Below, one piece after another: positions 1 through 6,910 of a stretch of 16,760 nucleotides of DNA. This DNA is from an uncultured Bacteroidota bacterium (GTDB taxonomy: Bacteria > Bacteroidota > Bacteroidia > Bacteroidales > SZUA-534). Position 1 is the stretch's first letter. Each line of letters opens with the position of its first letter. The position numbers were made by a program, and so were the translations under genes. The notes below the pieces were generated by a model. That model was not told the DNA's origin. It did not search any database and was given only the letters and a program-made list of their open reading frames with translations. The stretch covers positions 1 to 16,760 of the forward strand of contig CALCFP010000168.1 in assembly GCA_937900725.1 (NCBI GenBank), given 5' to 3'.

Positions 1-127
1 GGAGGATGTCGCAGCGGAACTGGTGTTCGCGGCGGTATTCATACACTCCGAAGAATACGGTGACAAGGGCGGAGAGTAGGGTAAGCGCAAGAAAGAGTGT
101 GTTGGTAAGTTCTTTGCGACGAAACAT
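1..127 (-). CDS. Sensor histidine kinase, N-terminal fragment (cut by window edge)
   Basis: Only the first 42 codons are inside the window. They begin with an ATG at 127-125 that lies 4 nt after the stop codon of the response regulator, an arrangement typical of a two-component operon. The visible protein starts MFRRKELTN and continues with one hydrophobic stretch (about residues 8-29, rich in L, A, V and F) followed by a charged segment (YEYRREHQ). This fits a membrane anchor leading into a sensor or linker region. No HisKA or ATPase motif is visible because the rest lies off the left edge, so the kinase identity rests on position after the regulator plus the membrane helix. In family terms it would autophosphorylate on histidine and pass the phosphate to Asp59 of the neighbouring regulator. 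Confidence 0.7.
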   Translation of the reverse strand, partial: MFRRKELTNTLFLALTLLSALVTVFFGVYEYRREHQFRCDIL

Positions 128-131
128 GGGC

Positions 132-839
132 TTATTTGCAGAATGTGTAGCCGAATCCTGAGCGTGAGCGGATGCAGACGGCGTAAGGGCCTATCTTTTT
201 GCGAAGGCGGGCAATGTTGACATCGACGGTGCGGTCCATAGCCATTGAGCCTTGCGGCCAGACGCGTCTTATGATATCCTCGCGGGTATAGACGCGCCCC
301 GGATGTGCGAGGAGGAGGGCGAGAATCTCTAGTTCCGTCTTTGTAAGGCTGATTGTCTGACCGTTCAGTAGGCAAACCTTCGTCTCGGTGTTGAGTGTCA
401 GTCCTTCGTGGGCGAGCAGTGCCGAGGAGGGCGTGGTGTCAGACGGTGTGCATCTGCGAAGCACGGCCTTGACACGCGCCTTCACCTCGCTGACGCGGAA
501 GGGCTTGACGATATAGTCGTCCGAGCCGAGTCCAAAGCCCGTCAGCGTGTCGTTTTCGGTACCCTTAGCCGTACAGAAGATGACAGGAATGTCGGATGTG
601 GCGGGATTGGCTTTGAGTCGTGTGCCCCATTCGAATCCCGACATCCCCGGCATCATCACATCTAAAATGATAAGATGTATGGGACAGGAGGAGCCGATGT
701 AGCGAGTAAGCACGATGTCGGCTTCCTCCGCACTCTCGGCAGTGGCTACGACATAGCCTTCCGCTTCGAGGTTGAAGCGAAGAATCTCGCAAATGTCGCG
801 TTCGTCATCAACTATCAATATGTGGGACTGCGTCATCAT
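132..839 (-). CDS. OmpR/PhoB-type two-component response regulator
   Basis: A receiver domain joined to a winged-helix DNA-binding domain, 235 aa from the ATG at 839 (234 aa from the next one at 836, which the numbering here uses). Receiver hallmarks: acidic pair D10-D11 in ILIVDDERD, phosphoacceptor D59 in LIILDVMMPG, switch T89 in FCTAKG, and K111 in DYIVKPF. The C-terminal domain (about 142-233) has the RTVDVNIARLRKKIG recognition-helix region and ends IRSRSGFGYTF, as in OmpR/PhoB proteins. The frame stays open 40 codons further upstream, but that extension is a translated DNA repeat (LALLSLIR occurs twice) and contains the predicted promoter, so it is rejected. The gene is immediately followed by a sensor kinase, and a Na/phosphate cotransporter with a PhoU-like domain lies upstream. 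That makes a PhoB-like role attractive, though it is inference. Confidence 0.93.
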   Translation of the reverse strand: MMTQSHILIVDDERDICEILRFNLEAEGYVVATAESAEEADIVLTRYIGSSCPIHLIILDVMMPGMSGFEWGTRLKANPATSDIPVIFCTAKGTENDTLTGFGLGSDDYIVKPFRVSEVKARVKAVLRRCTPSDTTPSSALLAHEGLTLNTETKVCLLNGQTISLTKTELEILALLLAHPGRVYTREDIIRRVWPQGSMAMDRTVDVNIARLRKKIGPYAVCIRSRSGFGYTFCK

Positions 840-853
840 CGTAGATTTTGCGG

Positions 854-885
854 CAAAGTTACGAATAAGCGAGAGAAGAGCCAAA
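854..885 (-). promoter_or_regulatory. Predicted promoter of the response regulator-kinase operon
   Basis: Read on the minus strand, TTTGG (885-881) is followed by exactly 19 nt and then TAACTTTG (861-854), a full match to the Bacteroidota -7 consensus TAnnTTTG with a TTTG-type -33 element. The start point would fall near 849, about 10 nt before the ATG at 839. Most of the promoter, including the -33 element, the spacer and the first two bases of the -7 box, lies inside repeat copy R1. Confidence 0.7.
860..884. repeat. 25-bp direct repeat, copy R1 (promoter-bearing)
   Basis: Identical over 25 bp to 935-959; its core on the plus strand is CGAATAAGCGAGAGAAGAGC. On the minus strand it supplies the -33 element, the spacer and the first two bases of the -7 box of the response-regulator promoter. 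It translates to the repeated peptide LALLSLIR in the spurious upstream extension of the regulator frame. Confidence 0.9.
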
Positions 886-889
886 TTTA

Positions 890-933
890 TTTGGGCTTTT
901 CCGAGCGGGAGTGACTTGGGGCGAAAGCCCAAA
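890..933. repeat. 10-bp inverted repeat between R1 and R2
   Basis: TTTGGGCTTT (890-899) is the exact reverse complement of AAAGCCCAAA (924-933), with 24 nt between. It fills the interval between the two direct repeats and looks like part of the same composite element. There is no T-run on either side, so it does not read as a standard terminator. Confidence 0.65.
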
Positions 934-934
934 A

Positions 935-959
935 TACGAATAAGCGAGAGAAGAGCCAA
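935..959. repeat. 25-bp direct repeat, copy R2
   Basis: Identical to R1 and 75 bp from it. On the minus strand it again gives TTGG-N19-TA, but the bases after it read TATTTTGG, one base short of TAnnTTTG, so any promoter here would be weaker than the R1 promoter. Its right half also forms the left arm of the 17-bp hairpin at 949-985. Confidence 0.9.
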
Positions 960-985
960 GAAAAGTCGCTTTTCTTGGCTCTTCT
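949..985. repeat. Perfect 17-bp hairpin with 3-nt loop
   Basis: Positions 949-965 pair with 969-985 without mismatch, loop TCG. The left arm overlaps R2 and the right arm overlaps the degenerate inverted copy R3. It lies between the 3' end of the phosphate transporter and the regulator promoter, so it could end or attenuate readthrough on the minus strand. The sequence beyond it is not U-rich, so an intrinsic terminator is not clearly supported. Confidence 0.75.
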
Positions 986-1006
986 GGCGAGAGAGACGGC
1001 TTATTG
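975..1006. repeat. Degenerate inverted copy of the repeat (R3)
   Basis: The plus strand reads TTGGCTCTTCT (975-985), then 14 nt, then CTTATT (1000-1005). The reverse complement of R1/R2 has the same 11 and 6 bases separated by only CTCG. This looks like a third, inverted copy whose centre has been replaced. Confidence 0.55.
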
Positions 1007-1058
1007 CTTGGCTTGTCTAAGAGTTTGGGGCGAACCTCAGAGTTTCAAATAAGTTCTC

Positions 1059-2747
1059 CTAAACATTTTTGGCGTGTTCGCTCTTTGCGGCTTCTGCCTC
1101 CATCGTGTTGATGATATAGTCGCCTACTTTCTCGCATTCTGCAATGAAGTCGTTGTAGAAGGCTCCCAGACGATAGCCATACTCTCCTATGTTTACGGCA
1201 TTGAGATTGGCGATACGGCAATCCGTACGCATCGTATTGATGGCCTCCTCCACGGCGTAATGGGGTGCGAGGTCAGGGGCTTCGCGCGTCGTGTCGTTCA
1301 AGGCCGTACACATAAGCATAAATGCACTATCGAGGAGCGTTATCATCTTTTCCAACTGCTCGTGTTGGTTGTGGGAGAAAGGCAGGGGCTCGTTCTGGCG
1401 CTTGCGCTGCAAGGTGCGTCCCAGATGGAACATGGAGTCGCCCACAGATTCGAGTTCGTCAATCTGGCGGAGCATGCAGGCGAGTTGGTGCTTAGAGTCG
1501 GCGGAGAGTCTGCCCTCTGCGACATTGCGGAGGTATTCGGCGATTTCTCCTTCCATATTGTCGGAGATTTGCTCATAATGCTCCAGGCGCTCATAGGCGG
1601 TGTTGAATTCTGCATCGCGCTCTGCCGACAGGGCGGTACGCACCATATCCACCATGCGGTGGAGTCGGGTGGCCATGACGCCAATCTCCTTGCGGGCTTG
1701 GAGGATGGAAAGTTCGGCTGTGGAGAGCAGACCGCCCCTGAGGAAATGCAGGCGCTTGTCCTCGGTCTCCTTGTCGGGCAGCAGGGCGCAGACGATGTGC
1801 TCTATCTGCGGAACGAACCAGATGAGGATGAGGGTGTTGATAACATTAAACGCCGTATGGAACGCCGAGAGATTGTAGAGGTCGTTGTCGGCAGCCTGCA
1901 TGACATGGGCCACAAACCACTCCACTCCGTGGCAGAAGGGGTAGAAACACAGCAGTATCACTCCGACGCCGAAAACATTAAAGAACATATGTGCGAGTGC
2001 GGCGCGACGCGCCTGCGTGTTGGCGGTGAGAGCGGCGATGAAAGCCGTCACGGTGGTGCCGATGTTCTGGCCCATCGCCAGAGCCGCAGCCTGGGTCAGT
2101 CCAAAGCCGGGGATGTTCATGTCGAAAAGCATCAGAGTAATGGCCATCGAGGCCGACGAAGATTGCACAAGCACCGTCACCAAGGCGCCTACGACGACAA
2201 ACAGCAGCACGGACAAGAAACCATAGTCAGCCACTCCGGCGAGGAGACCTGCCACCCAGGTGCCGATGTCGAGACTTTGGGCTGACGACTGCAAGAGGTT
2301 GAGGCCCATGAAGAGGAAGGCAAAACCGAAAATGAACTCGCCTATCGATTTGCGTCTGCCCTGCTTGCTGAATATGAAAAGAATGCCGAACGCTATCAAT
2401 GGCAGCGTTATCGACGCCAGGTTGACTTTGACTATTGTCGATATTATCCACGGAGTAACCGTTGTGCCGATATTGGCGCCCATTATCACTCCGATAGCCT
2501 GTATTAGGCTCATGAGCCCGGCATTGACAAACGATACGACCATGACGGTAGTCGCTGATGACGACTGTATCAGGGCTGTCACTGTCATGCCTGTCAGCAC
2601 AGCCATAAAGCGGTTTTTTGTCATGGCGGCAAGAATGCTTCGCAGGCGGTCGCCTGCAAATTTCTCAAGACCTTCGCTCATTGTCTTCATTCCGAAAAGG
2701 AAAAGCCCCAACGAGCCGAATAGTGAAAGCAGATTTGTTAACATCAT
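1059..2747 (-). CDS. Na+/phosphate cotransporter family protein with C-terminal PhoU-like domain
   Basis: 562 aa. The N-terminal 320 residues are strongly hydrophobic and hold the two inverted-symmetry signatures of the Na/Pi cotransporter family (NptA/YjbB type): QSSSATT (61-67) with GANIGTTVT (90-98), and QSSSAS (195-200) with GQNIGTTVTA (226-235). Residues about 340-555 are soluble and helical (ARKEIGVMATRLHRMVDMV..., LACMLRQIDELESVGDSMF), as in PhoU. Family knowledge: sodium-driven phosphate transport across the inner membrane, with the PhoU-like tail probably modulating it. The ATG codons at 2747 and 2744 are adjacent and either could be used. The gene lies just upstream of a PhoB-type regulator-kinase pair in the same direction, which fits a phosphate-related locus. 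No strong terminator follows its stop. Confidence 0.92.
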   Translation of the reverse strand: MMLTNLLSLFGSLGLFLFGMKTMSEGLEKFAGDRLRSILAAMTKNRFMAVLTGMTVTALIQSSSATTVMVVSFVNAGLMSLIQAIGVIMGANIGTTVTPWIISTIVKVNLASITLPLIAFGILFIFSKQGRRKSIGEFIFGFAFLFMGLNLLQSSAQSLDIGTWVAGLLAGVADYGFLSVLLFVVVGALVTVLVQSSSASMAITLMLFDMNIPGFGLTQAAALAMGQNIGTTVTAFIAALTANTQARRAALAHMFFNVFGVGVILLCFYPFCHGVEWFVAHVMQAADNDLYNLSAFHTAFNVINTLILIWFVPQIEHIVCALLPDKETEDKRLHFLRGGLLSTAELSILQARKEIGVMATRLHRMVDMVRTALSAERDAEFNTAYERLEHYEQISDNMEGEIAEYLRNVAEGRLSADSKHQLACMLRQIDELESVGDSMFHLGRTLQRKRQNEPLPFSHNQHEQLEKMITLLDSAFMLMCTALNDTTREAPDLAPHYAVEEAINTMRTDCRIANLNAVNIGEYGYRLGAFYNDFIAECEKVGDYIINTMEAEAAKSEHAKNV

Positions 2748-3028
2748 TTTATTTTTGATGCACCAAAATTCACCTATAGATGTTACAATTTTGTTTCAAT
2801 CTTGTGAAAGGGCTGTTACAAATGCAGTTTTTTTGTCGGCATCAGCCAATCCGCCTTGAATATTCATGTAACGGGACTTCTATATATTTTCCCGATTATT
2901 AAAATTCTCAAACAATTTGTTCTTCTATCTTTTGTGTGTTTTTGAATCATTGTCGTCATATTTTTTTCCTTCAGATATATGGAACATCCAATCCGTTTCT
3001 GCCGTAAATTTGAGAAAACCGTTTCGCT
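2748..3028. other. Divergent intergenic region between the phosphate transporter and the YitT gene
   Basis: 281 AT-rich bases with no credible gene. It must hold the promoters of both flanking genes. The best plus-strand candidate is TATCTTTTG near 2927, one base longer than TAnnTTTG and without a clear -33 partner. No convincing -7 box was found for the minus-strand transporter. Confidence 0.5.
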
Positions 3029-3889
3029 ATGAAAATGCAGCAGTCAGTATCGGAAACAATCAAGGCCTATGCAATCATGACCGTGGGATTGTTCGTTTAC
3101 TCGTTAGGTTGGGCGTCGTTCATCTTGCCGGCGCAGGTTGTCAGCGGTGGAGTTGCGGGTATGGCTTCGGCTATATTTTATGCCACAGGTTTTCCTGTCG
3201 AGTATTCTTATATAGGTATAAATATCATATTGCTTGCGTTGGCAGTGAAAATACTGGGTGCGGCGTTCGGCGTTAAGACCATATATAGTATTCTGGTAAT
3301 CACACTTTTTGTGAGGATACTTCGTTTGGTCATAACCGAGCCAATTGTCAGTGAGGCGTTTATGGCCACAGTTATAGGCGGGGCCATTGGAGGTTTGGGC
3401 ATAGGCATAGTGTTCACGCAGGGCGGAAGCACAGGCGGAACCGACATCATTGCAATGATTATCAACAAGTACCACGATGTGATGCCTGGCCGTGTGATAA
3501 TGATTTGCGATGCATTGGTTGTGGCATCGTCATATTTCATTTTCGGCAGTTTGGAGAAAATGGTATATGGCTTTGTGGCGATGTTCACGCTCACATATTG
3601 CATTGACATAGTGCTTGTCGGCCGTAAGCAGTCGGTTCAGATGATGATTTTCTCAAAGCATTATGCCGAGATAGCCGATGCCATTACCAAGCAGTTGGAC
3701 CGTGGCGTCACCATTCGCGACGGACAGGGGTGGTACTCCAAGATGCCTGTCAAGGTCATTGTGTCGATAGTGAAAAAGACTCAGGTTCAGGAGGTTCATA
3801 AAATTGTCAAGAAGATTGACCCGTCGGCATTCATCTCGCAGGAGGCTGTAATGAGCGTTTATGGTGAGGGGTTTGACACGATGAAATAG
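3029..3889 (+). CDS. YitT family (DUF161/DUF2179) membrane protein
   Basis: 286 aa with a hydrophobic N-terminal two-thirds giving about five or six membrane segments (roughly 14-34, 38-54, 60-78, 85-101, 110-130, 155-195). The conserved family loop GGSTGGTDI is at 132-140. Residues about 225-280 (RGVTIRDGQGWYSKMP..., VQEVHKIVKKIDPSAFIS) match the small soluble DUF2179 domain that ends these proteins. Length and architecture are normal for the family. Its substrate is not established, so no transport function is claimed. It is transcribed away from the phosphate transporter and toward the DUF151 gene. The ATG at 3029 is used; a second ATG two codons later is equally possible. Confidence 0.9.
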   Translation: MKMQQSVSETIKAYAIMTVGLFVYSLGWASFILPAQVVSGGVAGMASAIFYATGFPVEYSYIGINIILLALAVKILGAAFGVKTIYSILVITLFVRILRLVITEPIVSEAFMATVIGGAIGGLGIGIVFTQGGSTGGTDIIAMIINKYHDVMPGRVIMICDALVVASSYFIFGSLEKMVYGFVAMFTLTYCIDIVLVGRKQSVQMMIFSKHYAEIADAITKQLDRGVTIRDGQGWYSKMPVKVIVSIVKKTQVQEVHKIVKKIDPSAFISQEAVMSVYGEGFDTMK

Positions 3890-3936
3890 CATTCATAATC
3901 AGGCGTCATATATTGTATCGTACAATGCAAAAAACG

Positions 3937-3979
3937 GCAAAAGCACTACAGACTGAATCTGCAGCGCTTTTGCTCTTTT
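3937..3979. terminator. Bidirectional terminator between convergent YitT and DUF151 genes
   Basis: GCAAAAGC (3937-3944) pairs with GCTTTTGC (3966-3973), and the interior continues as an imperfect stem (CTACAGA with TCTGCAG). On the plus strand a T-rich tail TCTTTT follows; on the minus strand the run of A at 3929-3934 becomes a T-run. Both flanking genes end here, so it probably serves both. Confidence 0.8.
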
Positions 3980-4002
3980 CATATAAGTAGGTAGTTGTTG
4001 TG

Positions 4003-4611
4003 TTATTCTTCGCCAGCCTCTTCCCTGCGCTGAATTTCATCTCTTAAGTGCGAGGCCTCTTCGTAATCTTCGTTCGATATTGATTTGTTCAAAAGGTCTT
4101 TAAGATCTTTAAGTTTCAAATTGTCGTATTTGCTGTCTGAAGACGTGGTTGGATTAGTCTTTGCCGACATCTGTTCCTTTTTTTCTTCAGAATCGTTTTC
4201 AGCGTAGAATACCACGCTTGCCTTGGACATTATTGTTTCTGTAGTATATATGGGGCAACCACAACGGATGGCAAGCGCAACGGCATCTGATGTGCGCGCA
4301 TCAATCTTTACACATGAACCATTGTTGTCGCAAACAAGTTCGGAATAGAATATGCCGTCTTCCAGATGGTGAATGTTGATTTCTACAATAGAAATGCCGA
4401 AAGCGTTGCAGAAATTTACAAACAAATCGTGAGTCAAGGGGCGAGGAGGCCTTAAGCCTTCAAGTTCAATGGCAATTGACTGTGCCTCGAACCCTCCAAT
4501 GATGATTGGAATGCGTCTGTTGCCCGATTCTTCGCCCAAAACCAAGGCATAAGCGCCAGATTGCGTTTGGCTGTATGAGAGGCCCAATACCTTTAACTTG
4601 ACTTTTGCCAT
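4003..4611 (-). CDS. Bifunctional nuclease family (DUF151) protein with C-terminal UVR motif
   Basis: 202 aa from the ATG at 4611. Residues about 4-135 form the DUF151/bifunctional nuclease domain, with the typical stretches VLGLSYSQTQSGAYALVLGE, IPIIIGGFEAQSIAIELEG, RPLTHDLF and DARTSDAVALAIRCGCPIYTT. After a polar linker (about 138-163) comes a UVR motif (about 166-197, KDLLNKSISNEDYEEASHLRDEIQRRE), the UvrB/UvrC-interaction type of helical hairpin. DUF151 proteins in other phyla have been reported with nuclease activity, and the UVR tail suggests contact with a repair or proteolysis partner; the precise role here is inferred. An in-frame ATG also lies at 4620, but the -7 box at 4638-4631 would place the transcript start within about 5 nt of it, so 4611 is favoured. 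Confidence 0.9.
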   Translation of the reverse strand: MAKVKLKVLGLSYSQTQSGAYALVLGEESGNRRIPIIIGGFEAQSIAIELEGLRPPRPLTHDLFVNFCNAFGISIVEINIHHLEDGIFYSELVCDNNGSCVKIDARTSDAVALAIRCGCPIYTTETIMSKASVVFYAENDSEEKKEQMSAKTNPTTSSDSKYDNLKLKDLKDLLNKSISNEDYEEASHLRDEIQRREEAGEE

Positions 4612-4630
4612 TATTTGCATATCGTTTGAG

Positions 4631-4638
4631 CAAATATA
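4631..4638 (-). promoter_or_regulatory. -7 promoter element of the DUF151 gene
   Basis: The minus strand reads TATATTTG, a full match to TAnnTTTG. The nearest TTTG upstream (4656-4653) is only 14 nt away, shorter than the usual 19-21, so the -33 element is uncertain. Confidence 0.5.
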
Positions 4639-4800
4639 ATTTTAATATTGTTCAAACATTATATTGTCGACTTAATTGTGGAAAAGAAATTTATTAACCA
4701 AGCAATGTGCTAGCATTCTTTTGTTTACGACATTTAATAAACATGTGAAAAAAAAATTTAAAAAAATGTCACAACAAATTCATTTTAATCATTTCAAATG

Positions 4801-4831
4801 TTTGCAAGTTGAATAAAACTTTCTACTTTTG
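4801..4831 (+). promoter_or_regulatory. Promoter of rplU-rpmA
   Basis: TTTG (4801-4804), exactly 19 nt, then TACTTTTG (4824-4831): a near-ideal Bacteroidota housekeeping promoter. The start point should lie near 4837, giving a leader of roughly 33 nt before the rplU ATG at 4870. Confidence 0.85.
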
Positions 4832-4869
4832 CCGACCAAAATGTTGTAAAAATATAACACATAAATAGT

Positions 4870-5181
4870 ATGTACGCAATAGTTGAAATTAACGGACAAC
4901 AATTCAAGGTAGAGAAGGACTCTAAGATATTTGTTCACCGTGTAGAGGCTGAAGAAGGCGCTGTTGTTGACTTCGACAAGGTTTTGTTGGTTGACAATGA
5001 AGGCGACGTAAAAGTAGGCAAACCAGTAGTTGATGGTGCAAAGGTATCTGCAAAGGTACTTGAGCAAGTTAAGGGCGACAAAGTAATGGTATTCAAGAAG
5101 AAACGTCGCAAAGGTTACCAGAAGATGAACGGTCACCGTCAACAATTCACTCAAATACAAATTGAAAACATTATCGCTTAA
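4870..5181 (+). CDS. rplU: 50S ribosomal protein L21
   Basis: 103 aa, the usual length. It begins MYAIVEINGQQFKVEKD and carries the L21 signature KKKRRKGYQKMNGHRQQFT near the C-terminus (about 76-94), the basic segment that contacts 23S rRNA. It is the first gene after a strong promoter and is followed 12 nt later by rpmA, the conserved bacterial order. The codon usage shows no sign of transfer. Confidence 0.98.
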   Translation: MYAIVEINGQQFKVEKDSKIFVHRVEAEEGAVVDFDKVLLVDNEGDVKVGKPVVDGAKVSAKVLEQVKGDKVMVFKKKRRKGYQKMNGHRQQFTQIQIENIIA

Positions 5182-5193
5182 TATTTAGTTACT

Positions 5194-5454
5194 ATGGCAC
5201 ATAAAAAAGGCGTCGGCAGTTCAAAGAACGGTCGTGAATCAGCAAGTAAGAGATTAGGTGTTAAGATTTTTGGCGGTCAGGCAGCAGTTGCCGGCAACAT
5301 CATTGTACGCCAAAGAGGTACTCAACATCACCCAGGTAACAACGTTGGTTTGGGTAAAGACCACACATTGTTTGCTCTTGTAGATGGTACAGTTTCTTTC
5401 GTTAAGAAACGCGACAATAAATCATACGTATCGGTTATTCCTGCCGAGGCATAG
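5194..5454 (+). CDS. rpmA: 50S ribosomal protein L27
   Basis: 86 aa. The N-terminus MAHKKGVGSSKNGRESASKR is the L27 tail that reaches toward the peptidyl-transferase centre, and the body has the family stretches RLGVKIFGGQAAVAGNIIVR and GTQHHPGNNVGLGKDHTLFA. There is no cleavable N-terminal extension of the Firmicutes type. It is cotranscribed with rplU and followed by a strong hairpin terminator. Confidence 0.98.
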   Translation: MAHKKGVGSSKNGRESASKRLGVKIFGGQAAVAGNIIVRQRGTQHHPGNNVGLGKDHTLFALVDGTVSFVKKRDNKSYVSVIPAEA

Positions 5455-5476
5455 ATTTTTATCTTAAGATTTTAAG

Positions 5477-5515
5477 AAAGAGGCTGCCTGTCGTTAGATA
5501 GCATCCTCTTTTTTT
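5477..5515 (+). terminator. Intrinsic terminator after rpmA
   Basis: AAGAGG (5478-5483) pairs with CCTCTT (5505-5510), the stem continues through TGC/GCA with one mismatch and one bulge to a GTTA loop, and an uninterrupted T-run follows (to 5515). It separates rplU-rpmA from serS. Confidence 0.8.
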
Positions 5516-5551
5516 ATTTAAAGGGAAAATAACCACGAAAAAACTTACGCT

Positions 5552-6832
5552 ATGCTTACTTTAAAACAAATTCAGGAAAATACGGAAGCCGTCATCGCAG
5601 GCTTGAAAATCAAGAACTTCGATGCAGAACCTTATATAAAGCAAATCCTTGCAAAAGACGAGGATCGTCGCAACACGCAAAAGGAACAGGACGACCTTCT
5701 GTCGCAAATAAACGTCATCTCAAAGCAGGTTGGCCAGCTGTTCAAGGAAGGCAAGACCGATGAGGCTAACGAGATGAAGAAGAAAAGTGCCGAACTTGGC
5801 GAAAAGCAGAAGGCTCTTGGAACAAAACTTGATGCCATTGCCACCGAACTAAACGACATTCTTGTCCGCCTGCCAAACTTGCCTTACAAGTTGGTTAAAC
5901 CAGGCAAAGGCGCTGAAGACAACGAGATTGTCAAACTCGTTGACGACACTATTCCTAACTTGCCAGCCGATGCAAAACCACATTGGGAATTGGCAAAGGA
6001 TTACAATCTTATCGATTTCGAGCTTGGCGTCAAGATAACAGGTGCAGGTTTCCCTGTATATAAAGGTATGGGCGCAAAACTTCAACGCGCACTTATCAGT
6101 TTCTTCCTCGACGAGAACACCAAGGCAGGCTTCCTCGAGATTGAGCCTCCATTGATGGTCAATGAGGCTTCAGGCTACGGCACGGGCCAACTTCCTGACA
6201 AGGAAGGCCAGATGTACCACGTAGGAATTGACAACCTTTATCTGATTCCTACCGCCGAAGTGCCTGTTACAAACCTCTACCGCGATGTAATCGTTTCTTC
6301 AAAAGACCTTCCTATAAAGAACACCGCCTACAGTGCTTGCTTCCGTCGTGAGGCAGGTTCATACGGCAAGGACGTGCGTGGATTGAACCGTCTGCACCAG
6401 TTCGACAAGGTTGAGATTGTCTGCATTGAGCATCCTTCACGCTCTTATGAGACTCTCGACAAGATGGTTGCACACGTTGAATCACTTGTAAAGAAATTAG
6501 GATTGCCATATCGCATCCTACGTCTTTGCGGTGGCGATATGAGTTTCACTTCTGCAATGACTTACGACTTTGAAGTTTACTCGGCAGCACAAAAACGTTG
6601 GTTGGAGGTAAGTTCGGTTTCAAACTTTGAGACATTCCAGTCAAACCGTCTGAAATTGCGTTTCCGCGATGAAGAGACCAAAAAGACACAATTGGCACAC
6701 ACCCTGAACGGCAGTTCATTGGCTTTGCCACGCATTGTTGCGGCTTTGCTTGAGAACAACCAGACTCCTGAAGGAATCAAGGTTCCTGAGTGCCTGCAGC
6801 AATTTATGGGTTGCAGTATGTTGACAAAATAA
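5552..6832 (+). CDS. serS: Serine--tRNA ligase
   Basis: 426 aa class II aminoacyl-tRNA synthetase. Residues about 1-105 are the charged, helical tRNA-binding arm typical of SerRS (NTQKEQDDLLSQINVISKQV, KKKSAELGEKQKALG). The catalytic core has TAEVP (234-238), motif 2 FRREAGSYGKDVRGLNRLHQ (264-283), and motif 3 NGSSLALPRIVAALLENNQ (386-404). The NGSSLALPR form differs from the NGSGLAVGR form of proteobacterial enzymes but is what I expect in Bacteroidota. It charges tRNA-Ser (and tRNA-Sec where present) with serine in the cytoplasm. It follows rpmA after a terminator; no clear promoter was recognised in the 97-nt gap, so some readthrough is possible. Its own terminator is at 6855-6882. Confidence 0.97.
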   Translation: MLTLKQIQENTEAVIAGLKIKNFDAEPYIKQILAKDEDRRNTQKEQDDLLSQINVISKQVGQLFKEGKTDEANEMKKKSAELGEKQKALGTKLDAIATELNDILVRLPNLPYKLVKPGKGAEDNEIVKLVDDTIPNLPADAKPHWELAKDYNLIDFELGVKITGAGFPVYKGMGAKLQRALISFFLDENTKAGFLEIEPPLMVNEASGYGTGQLPDKEGQMYHVGIDNLYLIPTAEVPVTNLYRDVIVSSKDLPIKNTAYSACFRREAGSYGKDVRGLNRLHQFDKVEIVCIEHPSRSYETLDKMVAHVESLVKKLGLPYRILRLCGGDMSFTSAMTYDFEVYSAAQKRWLEVSSVSNFETFQSNRLKLRFRDEETKKTQLAHTLNGSSLALPRIVAALLENNQTPEGIKVPECLQQFMGCSMLTK

Positions 6833-6854
6833 CAAAAGACCATATTTTGACAAG

Positions 6855-6882
6855 ATGCCCGACTGAAAAGCCGGGCATTTTT
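6855..6882 (+). terminator. Intrinsic terminator after serS
   Basis: ATGCCCG (6855-6861) pairs with CGGGCAT (6872-6878) across a 10-nt loop, with T-residues through 6882. It lies 22 nt after the serS stop and 28 nt before the ruvC start. Confidence 0.8.
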
Positions 6883-6910
6883 GTTTATTATTGTACCAAT
6901 CAATTTTGCT

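Noticed and set aside
840..959. N-terminal extension of the response regulator frame (40 codons)
   Set aside because: It is the translation of the repeat cluster and contains the -33/-7 promoter; the receiver domain begins normally at 839/836.
1074..2285. Long plus-strand open frame (403 codons) opposite the phosphate transporter
   Set aside because: It is antisense to a clear transporter gene, has no recognisable motif, and its His/Glu/Gly-rich composition is what the opposite strand of such a gene gives.
6881..6910. TTG start for ruvC
   Set aside because: It lies in the T-run of the serS terminator, and RuvC begins normally at MERRILGIDPG.
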